A stretch of 64,000 nucleotides of DNA. Source: CAMYMQ01 sp963730305 (lineage in GTDB: Bacteria; Pseudomonadota; Alphaproteobacteria; Bin65). The stretch's first letter is position 1; each line of letters begins with the position of its first letter. Below, one piece after another: positions 27,397 through 37,832 of this stretch. The stretch covers positions 362,358 to 426,357 of the forward strand of contig CAVSRB010000007.1 in the NCBI GenBank assembly GCA_963730305.1, read 5' to 3'. A program made the position numbers and the translations under genes. Under the pieces are notes generated by a model that worked only from the letters and a program-made list of their open reading frames with translations, was not told the origin of the DNA and ran no database searches.

Positions 27397-27650
27397 CACT
27401 TCCTCCCACTCTTGGATGTTGTTCGGCGCACCGGTCTCCGCCGATGTCGGGGTGATTTGACCGTCGATCGTGCGGCCATGCAAGTTTTTCGATCAGACTA
27501 TAGAATTTTCCGAGGTCTCCGCCTCGTTCGCCAGCCGCGGCGCGGCTTTGCACCAGCGTGCATCATAACCGCCGCCCCGGCGAGGCGTCGGGCCGAACTC
27601 GGCCTGTTTCACCTGAAGAAACACGCGCCGCACTCCGTCCACACCACGCA

Positions 27651-28775
27651 CTAGGACCAAACCGCGTTCGCGACCTCGACGATGCGGGCGAGCTTGGCCC
27701 GCTCGTCGTCGACCGTCACCGGGTTGCCCATGAAGTTGCTGGCGAAGCCGCATTGCGGGCTGAGGCACAGGTTGTCGAGCGGCGCGAAGGCGGCGGCCTC
27801 GTCGATGCGCCGCTTGAGGTCGTCGGCGCTCTCCAGCTCCGGCCGCTTGGTCGTGACCAGGCCGAGCACCGCCTTCTTGTCCGTCGGCAGGTGTTCGAGC
27901 GGCGCGAAGTCGCCGGCCCGGTCGCTGTCGTATTCGAGGAAGAAGGCGTCGACGTCGATCGACTTGAGCACGGTCTCGGCGACGAAGGCGTAGCCGCCCT
28001 CGGCCATCCACATGCCGCGGTTGTTGCCCCGGCAGGTGTGCAGCCCGACGGTCATGCCGGCGGGCCGATCGGCGACGATCCGGTTGATCACCTCGGCGTA
28101 GGTGCGCACCAGCGCGTCGGGGTCCTCACCCCGCTCGCGGACCGCCGCCTGATACTTGGGATCGCAGATCAGGGCGAAGGTGACGTCGTCGATCTGGACA
28201 TAGCTGCAGCCGAGCGACGCCAGCTCCGCGATCTCGGCGCGGTAGATGCCGACCAGGTCGTCCCAGAAGGCGTCGAGGTCGGGATAGGCCCCCTTGTCGA
28301 TCGACGGACGGCCGCCGAGAAAGTGCAGCATCGACGGCGCCGGCATCGTCACCTTGGGCGTGCGGTCGGTGTGGTCGCGCACGAACGTGAAGGCCTCGGT
28401 CGAGATGCCCGCGGGCCGGCTCAGCTTGCCCTCGACCACGACCATGTGCGAGGGCAGCGTCTTGCCCTGCTCGTCCTTGAAGCCGAGGATCGAATCGCCG
28501 AAGCGGATCGCGGTGCCGTCGAGCGACAGCACGAAGTCCTGATACCAGGACCGGCGCCGGAACTCGCCGTCGGTGACGACCTGGAGCCCGGCCTCCTCCT
28601 GCAGGCGGATGGCGTCGACGATGGCCGCGTCCTCGACCGCCTTGAGCTGCGCGAAGCTCCGCGAATCGCGGACCTCTTCATACTGGTCGCCCTCGAGCGC
28701 GGCGCGGGCGGCAAGCAGGTCTTGGGGGCGCAAAAGGCTGCCGACGTGCTCGGCGCGAAACGGTGGCTCGGCCAC
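27651..28775 (-). CDS. MetE-like cobalamin-independent methyltransferase, single-domain (copy 2)
   Basis: 374 residues, paralogous to the protein at 23187 along its whole length. Metal ligands are conserved: GLHTCRGNN, FLEYDSDRAGD and SPQCGFASN. It lacks the MetE N-terminal half. It is upstream of the second TRAP receptor and downstream of a Rieske oxygenase gene on the same strand. The pairing of each MetE-like gene with a TRAP system suggests a common catabolic logic (inference). Confidence 0.86.
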   Translation of the reverse strand: MAEPPFRAEHVGSLLRPQDLLAARAALEGDQYEEVRDSRSFAQLKAVEDAAIVDAIRLQEEAGLQVVTDGEFRRRSWYQDFVLSLDGTAIRFGDSILGFKDEQGKTLPSHMVVVEGKLSRPAGISTEAFTFVRDHTDRTPKVTMPAPSMLHFLGGRPSIDKGAYPDLDAFWDDLVGIYRAEIAELASLGCSYVQIDDVTFALICDPKYQAAVRERGEDPDALVRTYAEVINRIVADRPAGMTVGLHTCRGNNRGMWMAEGGYAFVAETVLKSIDVDAFFLEYDSDRAGDFAPLEHLPTDKKAVLGLVTTKRPELESADDLKRRIDEAAAFAPLDNLCLSPQCGFASNFMGNPVTVDDERAKLARIVEVANAVWS

Positions 28776-28903
28776 GGACTCCTCCCTCGACGGCGCCGCC
28801 CTTCGGACAGGATGTCCGTGGGCTGCTGATTGGCGCCGAGTCTAGGAGGCTCTCGGAAGCCGCTCAAGCCGCGGCGTCCGCTTCTCACAAATTCGGAAAC
28901 CGA

Positions 28904-28920
28904 TTCTCACCTATTGAGAA
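28904..28920. promoter_or_regulatory. Inverted repeat upstream of the second MetE-like gene
   Basis: TTCTCA-CCTAT-TGAGAA, a perfect 6-bp inverted repeat in an AT-richer patch 129 bp upstream of the MetE-like start at 28775. A further TTCTCA half-site lies ~22 bp away. Size and position fit a dimeric repressor site; the regulator is unknown. Confidence 0.5.
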
Positions 28921-28940
28921 GAACCGGTCGCGGATCGCGG

Positions 28941-29954
28941 TCAGGCGGCCGCCGCCTCCGCCGCGATCAGCCGGTCGAGGATCCGCCGCGCCTGGACGTT
29001 GCCGGCGTCGCAGTTGGTGGACAACAGCGGCTTGTCCGACTCGTCGGTGTCGATGTAGCGCTGCTGGGTCTCGATGATGTCGCGGTCTTCCTCGAAGGTG
29101 GCGATGATCTGGTTGCGGATCAGCTCGCCGATCTCCGCATCGTCCTGGGCGAAGCAGCGCGAGACGCCCCAGAAATAGTGGCACGAGCCCGCGCGCTCCG
29201 GGGTGATCGAGTTGAGCACCATCCAGTTGAGCGCGTTGGTCCGGTCGTTGTCGCCGGTCGGCACGCCGCCCGCGTCGATCCAGATGTTGGCCGGCGGCTT
29301 GAACCAGATGTGCTGCCAGCGGTCGATGTTGGTCTCGAAGCCGCGCGCCTTCTTGAACAGCGGCGGCGGCGGGCAGTCCTTCATGATCCGGTCGACGTAG
29401 ACCGTGTCGCCCTCGGCGCGGGTCTCCATCGGCGTGTGGGCGACGGCGTGGTTGCCGATCGTGCGCTGGTGGACGTAGGTCTCGTGGGTGAGGTCGAGCA
29501 GGTTGTCGACCAGCAGCTTGTAGTCGGCCGCGAAGGTCATGTAGCCCTTCACCGGCGCCCAGCCCTCGGCCGTGTTCCAGTGATAGTCGGGGATCAGGTC
29601 CGGATCGGCCTGCTTGGGATCGCCCATCCAGACCCAGACCCAGCCGTAGCGCTCCTCGACCGGATAGGCGCGCGCCTTCAGCCGCGGCGGGATATTGTCC
29701 TGGGCCGGGATGAAGGTGCACGTGCCGGCGCCGTCGAAGCGCATGCCGTGGTAGCCGCACTGGACCTCGTCGCCGACCAGCTCGCCCTTGGACAGCGCGA
29801 ACTTTCGGTGCGGGCAGCGGTCCTCGAGGATGGCCGGGGTGCCGTCCTCCTTGCGGTAGAGCACCAGCGGCTCGTCGCAGATCCAGCGGCCGAGCAACGC
29901 GCGCCCCAGTTCGTCGGCGTCGGCCGCGACGTACCAGGCGTTCTTCAGATACAT
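28941..29954 (-). CDS. Rieske-type aromatic ring-hydroxylating or O-demethylating oxygenase, alpha subunit
   Basis: 337 residues. The Rieske [2Fe-2S] motif is CPHRKFALSKGELVGDEVQC then GYHG, about residues 45-67. The mononuclear iron ligands are in LLDLTHETYVH (two His, four residues apart). Size and spacing match vanillate O-demethylase oxygenase (VanA) rather than the larger dioxygenase alpha subunits. A reductase partner is not in the window. The gene is 22 bp downstream of a VOC gene and probably co-transcribed with it. Confidence 0.9.
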   Translation of the reverse strand: MYLKNAWYVAADADELGRALLGRWICDEPLVLYRKEDGTPAILEDRCPHRKFALSKGELVGDEVQCGYHGMRFDGAGTCTFIPAQDNIPPRLKARAYPVEERYGWVWVWMGDPKQADPDLIPDYHWNTAEGWAPVKGYMTFAADYKLLVDNLLDLTHETYVHQRTIGNHAVAHTPMETRAEGDTVYVDRIMKDCPPPPLFKKARGFETNIDRWQHIWFKPPANIWIDAGGVPTGDNDRTNALNWMVLNSITPERAGSCHYFWGVSRCFAQDDAEIGELIRNQIIATFEEDRDIIETQQRYIDTDESDKPLLSTNCDAGNVQARRILDRLIAAEAAAA

Positions 29955-29976
29955 GACGCTACCCTACTCCTACGGC

Positions 29977-30597
29977 TCAGCGCTTGTCCGGCAGGTTGGC
30001 GGTCATCTCGGCGATCCACGCGGCGTCGGCGCCCGGCAGCGTCTCCAGCTCGCCGCCGGCCTCGGCCTTGGTCTGGGCGACGCAGCCGATCACGTCCGGC
30101 GCATCGCCGTCGTCGGGCTGGCAGGCGAATTCGAGCCGGATGCCGCTGGGATCGTAGAAATAGATGCCGAGCAGGCCCGGCAGCTGCGGGATCGGGCCGT
30201 TGTAGTCGATGCCGTGCCGCTTGAGCCGCTCCTCGATCTCGCGGAACCGGTCGGGCGTGACCACGAAGGCGCAATGCTGCATGCCGCCGATCGCGTTGCG
30301 GTTGGACTGCGGCTCCGCGCCCTTGGGGATCTCGAAGAAGGCGAGCAGGCCGTCGTTGCCCATGTCGAAGAAATAGTGGCGGATCTCTTCGTACGGCGGG
30401 TTGCCGCGGTTGTTCGGCCCGGTGCCGAGGCCCGCCGGCACCTTCATCGCGTGGACCAGCGGCATGCCGAGAACGTTGACGTAGAACTCGGTCGTCGCCT
30501 TCATGTCGTCGGTGGTCAGCGCCAGGTGATGCACGCCGCGCGTCATCACGTCGCCGCTATGGTGAGCGGCCGAGGCCGGGGCGATCTGCTCGTTCAT
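29977..30597 (-). CDS. VOC-family (extradiol dioxygenase/glyoxalase fold) protein
   Basis: 206 residues. The paired beta-alpha-beta-beta-beta units show metal ligand positions His in VHHLALTT, His in MQHCAFVV and Glu in IRLEFAC. Start 30597 is chosen because GGGAGGAAGCG precedes it; the longer frame reads through the promoter region. Probably a metal-dependent ring-cleaving dioxygenase or isomerase serving the aromatic pathway of its neighbours. The VOC protein at 48730 is similar in size and motifs. Confidence 0.86.
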   Translation of the reverse strand: MNEQIAPASAAHHSGDVMTRGVHHLALTTDDMKATTEFYVNVLGMPLVHAMKVPAGLGTGPNNRGNPPYEEIRHYFFDMGNDGLLAFFEIPKGAEPQSNRNAIGGMQHCAFVVTPDRFREIEERLKRHGIDYNGPIPQLPGLLGIYFYDPSGIRLEFACQPDDGDAPDVIGCVAQTKAEAGGELETLPGADAAWIAEMTANLPDKR

Positions 30598-30690
30598 GTC
30601 ACGCTTCCTCCCACTATCCGATGGGCCAGTGTAGCCTATGCACGGGAATGCCGTCAGCCCGCCGACGCTGCGAACAACTCGCAATCAATT

Positions 30691-30708
30691 AGCATTCTAA
30701 CGAATGCT
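30691..30708. promoter_or_regulatory. Palindromic operator candidate in divergent promoter region
   Basis: AGCATTC-TAAC-GAATGCT, a perfect 7-bp inverted repeat followed by TTGAC. It lies between the divergent VOC/Rieske operon (start 30597) and the ferritin-like/Pht5-like/cupin operon (start 30853). A related element containing AGCATTC lies upstream of the VOC gene at 48730. No regulator gene is adjacent. Confidence 0.6.
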
Positions 30709-30852
30709 TGACACGATACCGCAAGTCAACGTCTGTCGGGGTATGGCACGGCTGCACGCATTCGATGGGCGGGCCCACACCCTTCCCGCCCACCACGACA
30801 CGGACGACCGGCCACGCGGCGGAAGAACGACGACCAAGCCCGGAGGAATGCC

Positions 30853-31665
30853 ATGAGCCTGAGCGACCGACTGCGCCACCTGATCGACGCGAGCGCCATC
30901 CTGTGGGCCGGCGAGGCGGAGATCGTGCGGACCTATTTCCACTCGCCCGACCGCACGCGGGAGACCGACCGGGCCTGGATCGCCAAGCAGTGCTTCAAGG
31001 AGGTCTGGGGCTCGGGCCTGACCGCGCGCGACGAGAGCATGATGGTCGCCTGGGCGACGGAGCTGTGCCAGAAGTTCGACCGGATCGACACCGAGTTCGA
31101 CCGCCACGACATCCTCGAGCTGGCCGAGGCGGTGCACGAGGAATTCGCCCACTATTGCAGCTTCGCCGACGCCCACGACGCGATGGCCGCGCCGGGCGAG
31201 CCGAAGATCACCCCGGCGGCCGTGCGCGAGCTCAACTGGAAGGGCGACGACGTGCTGTCGGAGCTGCGCCGCGACGTTCGCGCCGAGCATGGCGCCGTCG
31301 GCTGGCGATCCTGCCGGTTCACCGAGGGCGGCTATTGCACGCTGTTCTCCGAGGGCGTGGCCCTGGCCGGCAATCCGGAGGGCCACGACGGCCGCAACGG
31401 CCTGATCGCCGAGGCGTGCCGGTCGGTCTACGAGGACGAGTTCGGCCACATGCTGAGCGGCATCGTCGGCATCGATTCGGAGGCCATGACCGACGCCGAA
31501 TGGGCGCTGTTCGAGCAGCTCTCGCTCGACCAGCTCCGCCTGCGCCTGGCCATGCGCAACGAGCAATTCGGCTACCCGGTCGCGGAGGCGCGATTGCACG
31601 CAATCGAGAATGGCGATATCGAGCCGATCGCATTCGACTACGAGCGCGCCAAGCTCGCCGCCTAG
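30853..31665 (+). CDS. Ferritin-like putative diiron protein
   Basis: 270 residues, not assigned to a named family. It is mostly helical and has two ExxH motifs, VHEEFAHY (near residue 98) and VYEDEFGHM (near residue 200), plus an earlier glutamate (GEAEIV), an arrangement that can bind two irons in a four-helix bundle. It is the first gene of a three-gene operon with a Pht5-like decarboxylase and a bicupin dioxygenase. An oxygen-dependent step on the same aromatic substrate is a reasonable guess but unproven. Confidence 0.75.
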   Translation: MSLSDRLRHLIDASAILWAGEAEIVRTYFHSPDRTRETDRAWIAKQCFKEVWGSGLTARDESMMVAWATELCQKFDRIDTEFDRHDILELAEAVHEEFAHYCSFADAHDAMAAPGEPKITPAAVRELNWKGDDVLSELRRDVRAEHGAVGWRSCRFTEGGYCTLFSEGVALAGNPEGHDGRNGLIAEACRSVYEDEFGHMLSGIVGIDSEAMTDAEWALFEQLSLDQLRLRLAMRNEQFGYPVAEARLHAIENGDIEPIAFDYERAKLAA

Positions 31666-31698
31666 CCTTACTGGCGTCTTTCAGAAAGCGACCGCCGC

Positions 31699-32709
31699 AT
31701 GTCCAAACTGCCCCTGACGATCGCCACCTGGCGCTACGACCGGGTCCGCGCCCTGCGCGACGGCACCGTGCCGATCGACGGTTGCGACCCGAACTACCTA
31801 GACATCGACCTGGAGGACATCTTCTTCCGCGCCTTCCGCCACGCCGCCTTCGACGTGTCGGAGATGTCGTTCAGCACCTACCTGCTGTCGCTGGGGCGCG
31901 AGCGCGACCTGGGCATCGAGTTCCCCTACCGCGCGATCCCGGTCTTCCTGTCCCGCGTGTTCCGCCACTCGGGCATCTACGTGCGCACCGATTCGGGCAT
32001 CAAGGAGCCGGCCGACCTCAAGGGCCGCACCGCCGGCGTGCCGGAATACCAGATGACCGCAGCGGTCTGGATCCGCGGCATCCTGCAGTCCGAATACGGG
32101 GTCGCGCCGGCCGACATGAAATGGGTCAATGGCGGGCTCGAGCAGACCGGGCGGATCGAGAAGACGCCGATGGCGCTGCCCGACAATCTGTCGCTGACCC
32201 CGATCGGACCCGACAAGACGCTGTCGGACATGCTGGAGAGCGGCGAGATCGAGGTCCTGGTCTCGGCCCGGGCGCCGTCCTGCTACAAGCGCGGGGCGCC
32301 CAACGTCACCCGGCTGTTCCCCGACTTCCGTCAGGCCGAGAAGGACTATTTCGAGAAGACGGGCATCTTCCCGATGATGCACATCATCGGTATTCGCAAG
32401 TCGCTGGTCGATGCTCACCCCTGGCTCGCCGCCAACGTCTTCGAGGCCTTCATCAAGGCCAAGGCGGAAGCGCAGGAGGACCTCATGGAGGTCGGCGCGC
32501 TCAAGGTCATGCTGCCCTGGGTCGCCCAGGAGGCCGAGGAGACGGTCGCCCTCATGGGCGACGACTTCTGGCCCTACGGGGTCGCGGAGAACAAGGCGGC
32601 GCTCGATGCGTTCCTGCAGTACCATTACGAGCAGGGCCTGTCGGGCAAGGAGAAGTTCAAGCCCGAGGACATCTTCGTGCCGAGCACCCTCGAACGCTCG
32701 AGGAAGTGA
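31699..32709 (+). CDS. 4,5-dihydroxyphthalate decarboxylase-like protein (Pht5 family)
   Basis: 336 residues with a periplasmic-binding-protein fold but no signal peptide, as in Pht5. The N-terminus LTIATWRYDRVRALRDGTV and the FFRAFRHAAFDVSEMSFSTY segment are characteristic of the family. Known members decarboxylate 4,5-dihydroxyphthalate to protocatechuate; others in this family have unknown substrates. It begins 33 bp after the ferritin-like gene and precedes a ring-cleavage-type cupin. Confidence 0.85.
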   Translation: MSKLPLTIATWRYDRVRALRDGTVPIDGCDPNYLDIDLEDIFFRAFRHAAFDVSEMSFSTYLLSLGRERDLGIEFPYRAIPVFLSRVFRHSGIYVRTDSGIKEPADLKGRTAGVPEYQMTAAVWIRGILQSEYGVAPADMKWVNGGLEQTGRIEKTPMALPDNLSLTPIGPDKTLSDMLESGEIEVLVSARAPSCYKRGAPNVTRLFPDFRQAEKDYFEKTGIFPMMHIIGIRKSLVDAHPWLAANVFEAFIKAKAEAQEDLMEVGALKVMLPWVAQEAEETVALMGDDFWPYGVAENKAALDAFLQYHYEQGLSGKEKFKPEDIFVPSTLERSRK

Positions 32710-32750
32710 CAGCGGCGCCGGCCAGGCGCCAGAATCAGGAGAATTGCGCG

Positions 32751-33731
32751 ATGGACGGTTCCGTTTTCACCCCCGAGGATTTCCGGGATGCTCCCGACCT
32801 CGACACCCTGGTCGAGCGGATCGCCGCCCACGGCATGACGCCGGGCTGGATCGACCGCGACACGCCGATCCTGTGGCCCGAGCCGCGCACCGCGTTCAAG
32901 CCCGCCCACTGGCGCTACGCCGAGGCCAAGGCGGCGATGGACGCGGCCGCCCGGATGATCGACACCGAGCTCGCCGAACGGCGCAACCTGGCCCTGCGCA
33001 ACCCGATCGAGGGCAACGACTTCGCGACCACGCGGACCCTGGTCAACGCCTACCAGACCATCCTGCCCGGCGAGGAGGCCAAGTCGCACCGGCACGCCCC
33101 GCACGCGCTGCGGGTGATCCTCGATTCCCACGGCGCCTGGTCGATCGTCGACGGCGACAAGCATCCGATGGAGACCGGCGACATCGTGCTGACCCCGGGC
33201 ATGTGCTGGCACGGCCACGGCCATGACGGCCAGGACCAGGCCTACTGGCTCGACGGGCTCGACGTGCCGCTGGTCCACCTGCTCGAGCCGATGTGCGTCG
33301 AGGGCCACCCGGACGGCATGGAGCCGGTCAAGCGGGTCACCCCCGATTCGCCCTTCCGCTTCACCTGGGAGCGCACCCAGCGCGAGCTCGACGCCGCAAC
33401 GCCCGATCCCGAAGGCTTCTACGGCCGGCGGATCGCCTACGACACGTCGCAGACGATGCCGACCATCGGCATCAACGTGACCCGGCTCGACAGCGGCGAG
33501 AAGACCCGTCCCTATCGCTCCACCGCCAACGTCACCTATACCGTGATGCAGGGCAGCGGCACGTCGCTGGTCGACGGCCAGGCGATCGACTGGTCGTTCG
33601 GCGACTGCTTCGCGGTGCCCTGCTGGAAGTCGGTCGAGCACCGGGCGAGCGCCGATTCGGTGCTGTTCTCGATGACCGACGAGCCGGTGATGCGCTTCTG
33701 CAAATACTGGCGCTTCGAGGCGCTCGACTAG
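32751..33731 (+). CDS. Bicupin, gentisate 1,2-dioxygenase-like
   Basis: 326 residues with two cupin barrels. The first has KSHRHAPHALR and later CWHGHGHDG, supplying the His ligands for Fe(II). The second (TVMQGSGTSLV to PCWKSVEHRA) has lost the His pair, as in gentisate and 1-hydroxy-2-naphthoate dioxygenases. It should cleave a hydroxylated aromatic acid ring. ATG 32751 follows AGGAGAATTGCGCG, a good ribosome-binding site. Last gene of the divergent operon. Confidence 0.88.
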   Translation: MDGSVFTPEDFRDAPDLDTLVERIAAHGMTPGWIDRDTPILWPEPRTAFKPAHWRYAEAKAAMDAAARMIDTELAERRNLALRNPIEGNDFATTRTLVNAYQTILPGEEAKSHRHAPHALRVILDSHGAWSIVDGDKHPMETGDIVLTPGMCWHGHGHDGQDQAYWLDGLDVPLVHLLEPMCVEGHPDGMEPVKRVTPDSPFRFTWERTQRELDAATPDPEGFYGRRIAYDTSQTMPTIGINVTRLDSGEKTRPYRSTANVTYTVMQGSGTSLVDGQAIDWSFGDCFAVPCWKSVEHRASADSVLFSMTDEPVMRFCKYWRFEALD

Positions 33732-33933
33732 GTCGTCCGGCGCGACGGGCGTGGCGGTCCGACCGGGCCGCCACGATCTCGCCTAAATTGCTGATATTTC
33801 TGCCTTATTTAATCCACAACATTTCTGATGACAACGCCCTGAAACGCGATTAAAGGGCGATCTGCGGGCGCTTTGACCCGTGGATTTGCGGCTGCCGGAG
33901 CGTGCCTCCGCCCGCATCTCAGGAGACTCCTAA

Positions 33934-34278
33934 ATGAAGAAGTTCGCCACCCTGGTCGCCGCGGCGGCCGCGTTGACCTTTGTCTCCGGCGCGGCGGTTG
34001 CCGGCCCGGTCTATCTCTGGGGCATGAACGCCAAGGGCAAGTCGGTCAAGGCCGGCCGCTACGGCCGCTACACCCGGCTCTACACCGCGTCCCAGCTCAA
34101 GAAGCGCAAGGGCTCGATCCGCAAGGCCTACAGCCACAAGACCATGCTGTGCGGCAAGGAATACATGCTGTCGAAGCGCCAGCAGAACTTCATGGCCGCG
34201 CACAAGAAGGCCAAGCACACGGTCGTGGTGCGGGAGCGCGTCCGCAAGGGCAAGTACACCAAGCTCTGCGACGCGTAA
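33934..34278 (+). CDS. Small basic exported protein of unknown function
   Basis: 114 residues with a clear signal peptide ending GAAVAGP. The mature ~90 residues are very rich in Lys and Arg, with two cysteines (MLCGKEY and KLCDA) that may form a disulfide. A ribosome-binding site (AGGAGACTCCTAA) precedes the ATG. The upstream ~150 bp are AT-richer than the surroundings and presumably contain the promoter. No family recognised. Followed by a strong terminator. Confidence 0.75.
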   Translation: MKKFATLVAAAAALTFVSGAAVAGPVYLWGMNAKGKSVKAGRYGRYTRLYTASQLKKRKGSIRKAYSHKTMLCGKEYMLSKRQQNFMAAHKKAKHTVVVRERVRKGKYTKLCDA

Positions 34279-34358
34279 CGATCCCGAAGCGGGCGCCGGC
34301 CGGCGTAACGCGCCGGCGCCCCGCCTGCCAGGGACCCCGGCGATCGCCGGGGCCGATC

Positions 34359-34384
34359 AGGGTCGCCCGCGGGCGGCCCTTTTT
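34359..34384 (+). terminator. Rho-independent terminator after the basic exported protein
   Basis: Stem GGGTCGCC/GGGCGGCCC closed by CGC, followed by TTTTT. A further perfect palindrome CCCCGGCGATCGCCGGGG (34335-34352) lies just before it. Confidence 0.85.
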
Positions 34385-34455
34385 CGTGACCGCCCGCGCG
34401 ACGGGTCAGTGCTGCACGCGGGGCAGGAAAGGCAGTTCCCGACGCGCCGCCGCCG

Positions 34456-34569
34456 CTACGCCACCCGCACCACGCCCATCATGCCCGACATCTGGTGGCT
34501 CAGGATGTGGCAGTGGAACATCCGGTCGCCCGGGTCGTCGGCGACGAAGGCGATCTCGGCCCGGCTCAT
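34456..34569 (-). pseudogene. Multicopper oxidase C-terminal remnant (37 codons)
   Basis: The frame reads MSRAEIAFVADDPGD then FHCHILSHQMSGMM to a normal stop. This is the extreme C-terminus of a CueO/CopA-type multicopper oxidase, including the HCH type-1/type-3 copper ligands and the axial Met. The other ~400 residues are absent: upstream sequence is cueR. The ATG overlaps the cueR stop (ATGA), so the remnant could still be translated. Best explained by a deletion joining cueR to the end of a former oxidase gene. Confidence 0.85.
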
Positions 34570-34964
34570 GCGTCCGCACCGCTCGCCAGATCGTCGAGGA
34601 TCGGGCAGTCGGGCCGGTCGTCGCCGTGGCAGCGCGCGGCCAGGTGCTTGAGCGTCGCGCGCATGCTTTCGAGCTCCAGGATCTTGCGTTCGATGTCGGC
34701 GACGCGCTGCAGGGCGATCGCCTTGACGTCGGCCGAGGCGCGGTCCCGGTCGCGGTAGAGCGACAGCAGCTCGCGGCACTCCGCGACCGAGAAGCCGAGG
34801 CCGCGCGCCCGGTGCAGGAAGCGCAGGATCTGCACGTCCGATCGGTCGTAGTCGCGATAGCCGCCGCCGGTGCGGCCGGCCGCCGGGATCAGGCCGATCT
34901 CCTCGTAGTAGCGGATGGTCTTGGGCGGCAGGCCGGACTGCGCCGCCGCGGCGCCGATGTTCAT
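34566..34964 (-). CDS. cueR: Copper-responsive MerR-family regulator CueR
   Basis: 132 residues. The N-terminal MerR helix-turn-helix has TIRYYEEIGLIPA. The metal loop reads CHGDDRPDCPI, the same C-x7-C spacing as in CueR (C112/C120), specific for Cu(I), Ag(I) or Au(I). It lies 4 bp after copA in one operon, so it is autoregulated through the promoter at 37341-37371. Confidence 0.93.
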   Translation of the reverse strand: MNIGAAAAQSGLPPKTIRYYEEIGLIPAAGRTGGGYRDYDRSDVQILRFLHRARGLGFSVAECRELLSLYRDRDRASADVKAIALQRVADIERKILELESMRATLKHLAARCHGDDRPDCPILDDLASGADA

Positions 34965-34968
34965 GGGC

Positions 34969-37285
<2,317 letters not shown>

Positions 37286-37324
37286 GATCGACTCTCGACG
37301 GCGGGGCCGACGGGCCGCCTAAGG

Positions 37325-37371
37325 TTCCAATGACTGGAATGATATAAGGTTTCCAGTTACTGGAAGGTCAA
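37325..37371 (-). promoter_or_regulatory. CueR-controlled copA-cueR promoter with two palindromes
   Basis: Minus strand: TTGACC (37366-37371), a 19-bp spacer containing TTCCAGTAACTGGAA, then TATATC (37341-37346). The over-long 19-bp spacer with a central dyad is the hallmark of MerR-family activation. A second dyad, TTCCAGTCATTGGAA (37325-37339), overlaps the predicted transcription start. The copA start is ~50 bp downstream. Confidence 0.9.
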
Positions 37372-37466
37372 GGGCCCGGCCATGCGCATGCGGGAGCAGC
37401 GAAGACGGCGTATGATGGGCCGCGTCGGACGAGCCTCGGCATCCGACGATGGAAAAGGAGGCCCGC

Positions 37467-37802
37467 ATGCGCACTCGAATTTCCGCCCTGCTGGGAGGCG
37501 CGGCCATGGCGGCCGTCGCCCAGCCCGCGCTGGCCCAGACCCCGGCCCGGCCCGGCTACTGGAACATGGGCTGGGGATGGGGGCACATGATGTTCGGCGG
37601 ACTGACGATGCTCCTGTTCTGGGGCGGCCTGATCGTGCTGGTCATCGTGGCCGTGCGGTGGCTGGGCGTCCGCCCGCACCCGCACGAGACCGGACCGTCG
37701 CCGAAGCAGACGCCGATGGAAATCCTGGAGGAGCGTTTCGCCCGCGGCGAGATCGATCACGAGGAATTCGAAGCGCGCCGGCGCGTCCTGCGCGGCAAAT
37801 AG
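37467..37802 (+). CDS. SHOCT-domain membrane protein
   Basis: 111 residues. A signal-like helix (ending QPALAQ) is followed by a Trp/Met/His-rich stretch GYWNMGWGWGHMMFGG, a second helix, and a C-terminal SHOCT domain (MEILEERFARGEIDHEEFEARR). ATG 37467 is preferred because AAGGAGG lies six bases upstream; ATG 37449 is in frame. Such proteins often accompany copper or heavy-metal genes; this one is divergent from copA. Function unknown. Confidence 0.82.
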   Translation: MRTRISALLGGAAMAAVAQPALAQTPARPGYWNMGWGWGHMMFGGLTMLLFWGGLIVLVIVAVRWLGVRPHPHETGPSPKQTPMEILEERFARGEIDHEEFEARRRVLRGK

Positions 37803-37832
37803 CGCCGGCGGCAGGCCCGGCCCGCCGGTGCG

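Noticed and set aside
30708..33731. 1007-codon frame spanning three genes
   Set aside because: Only its last ~326 codons (from 32751) are real; the first part is out of frame with the ferritin-like and Pht5-like genes, which have their own ribosome-binding sites.
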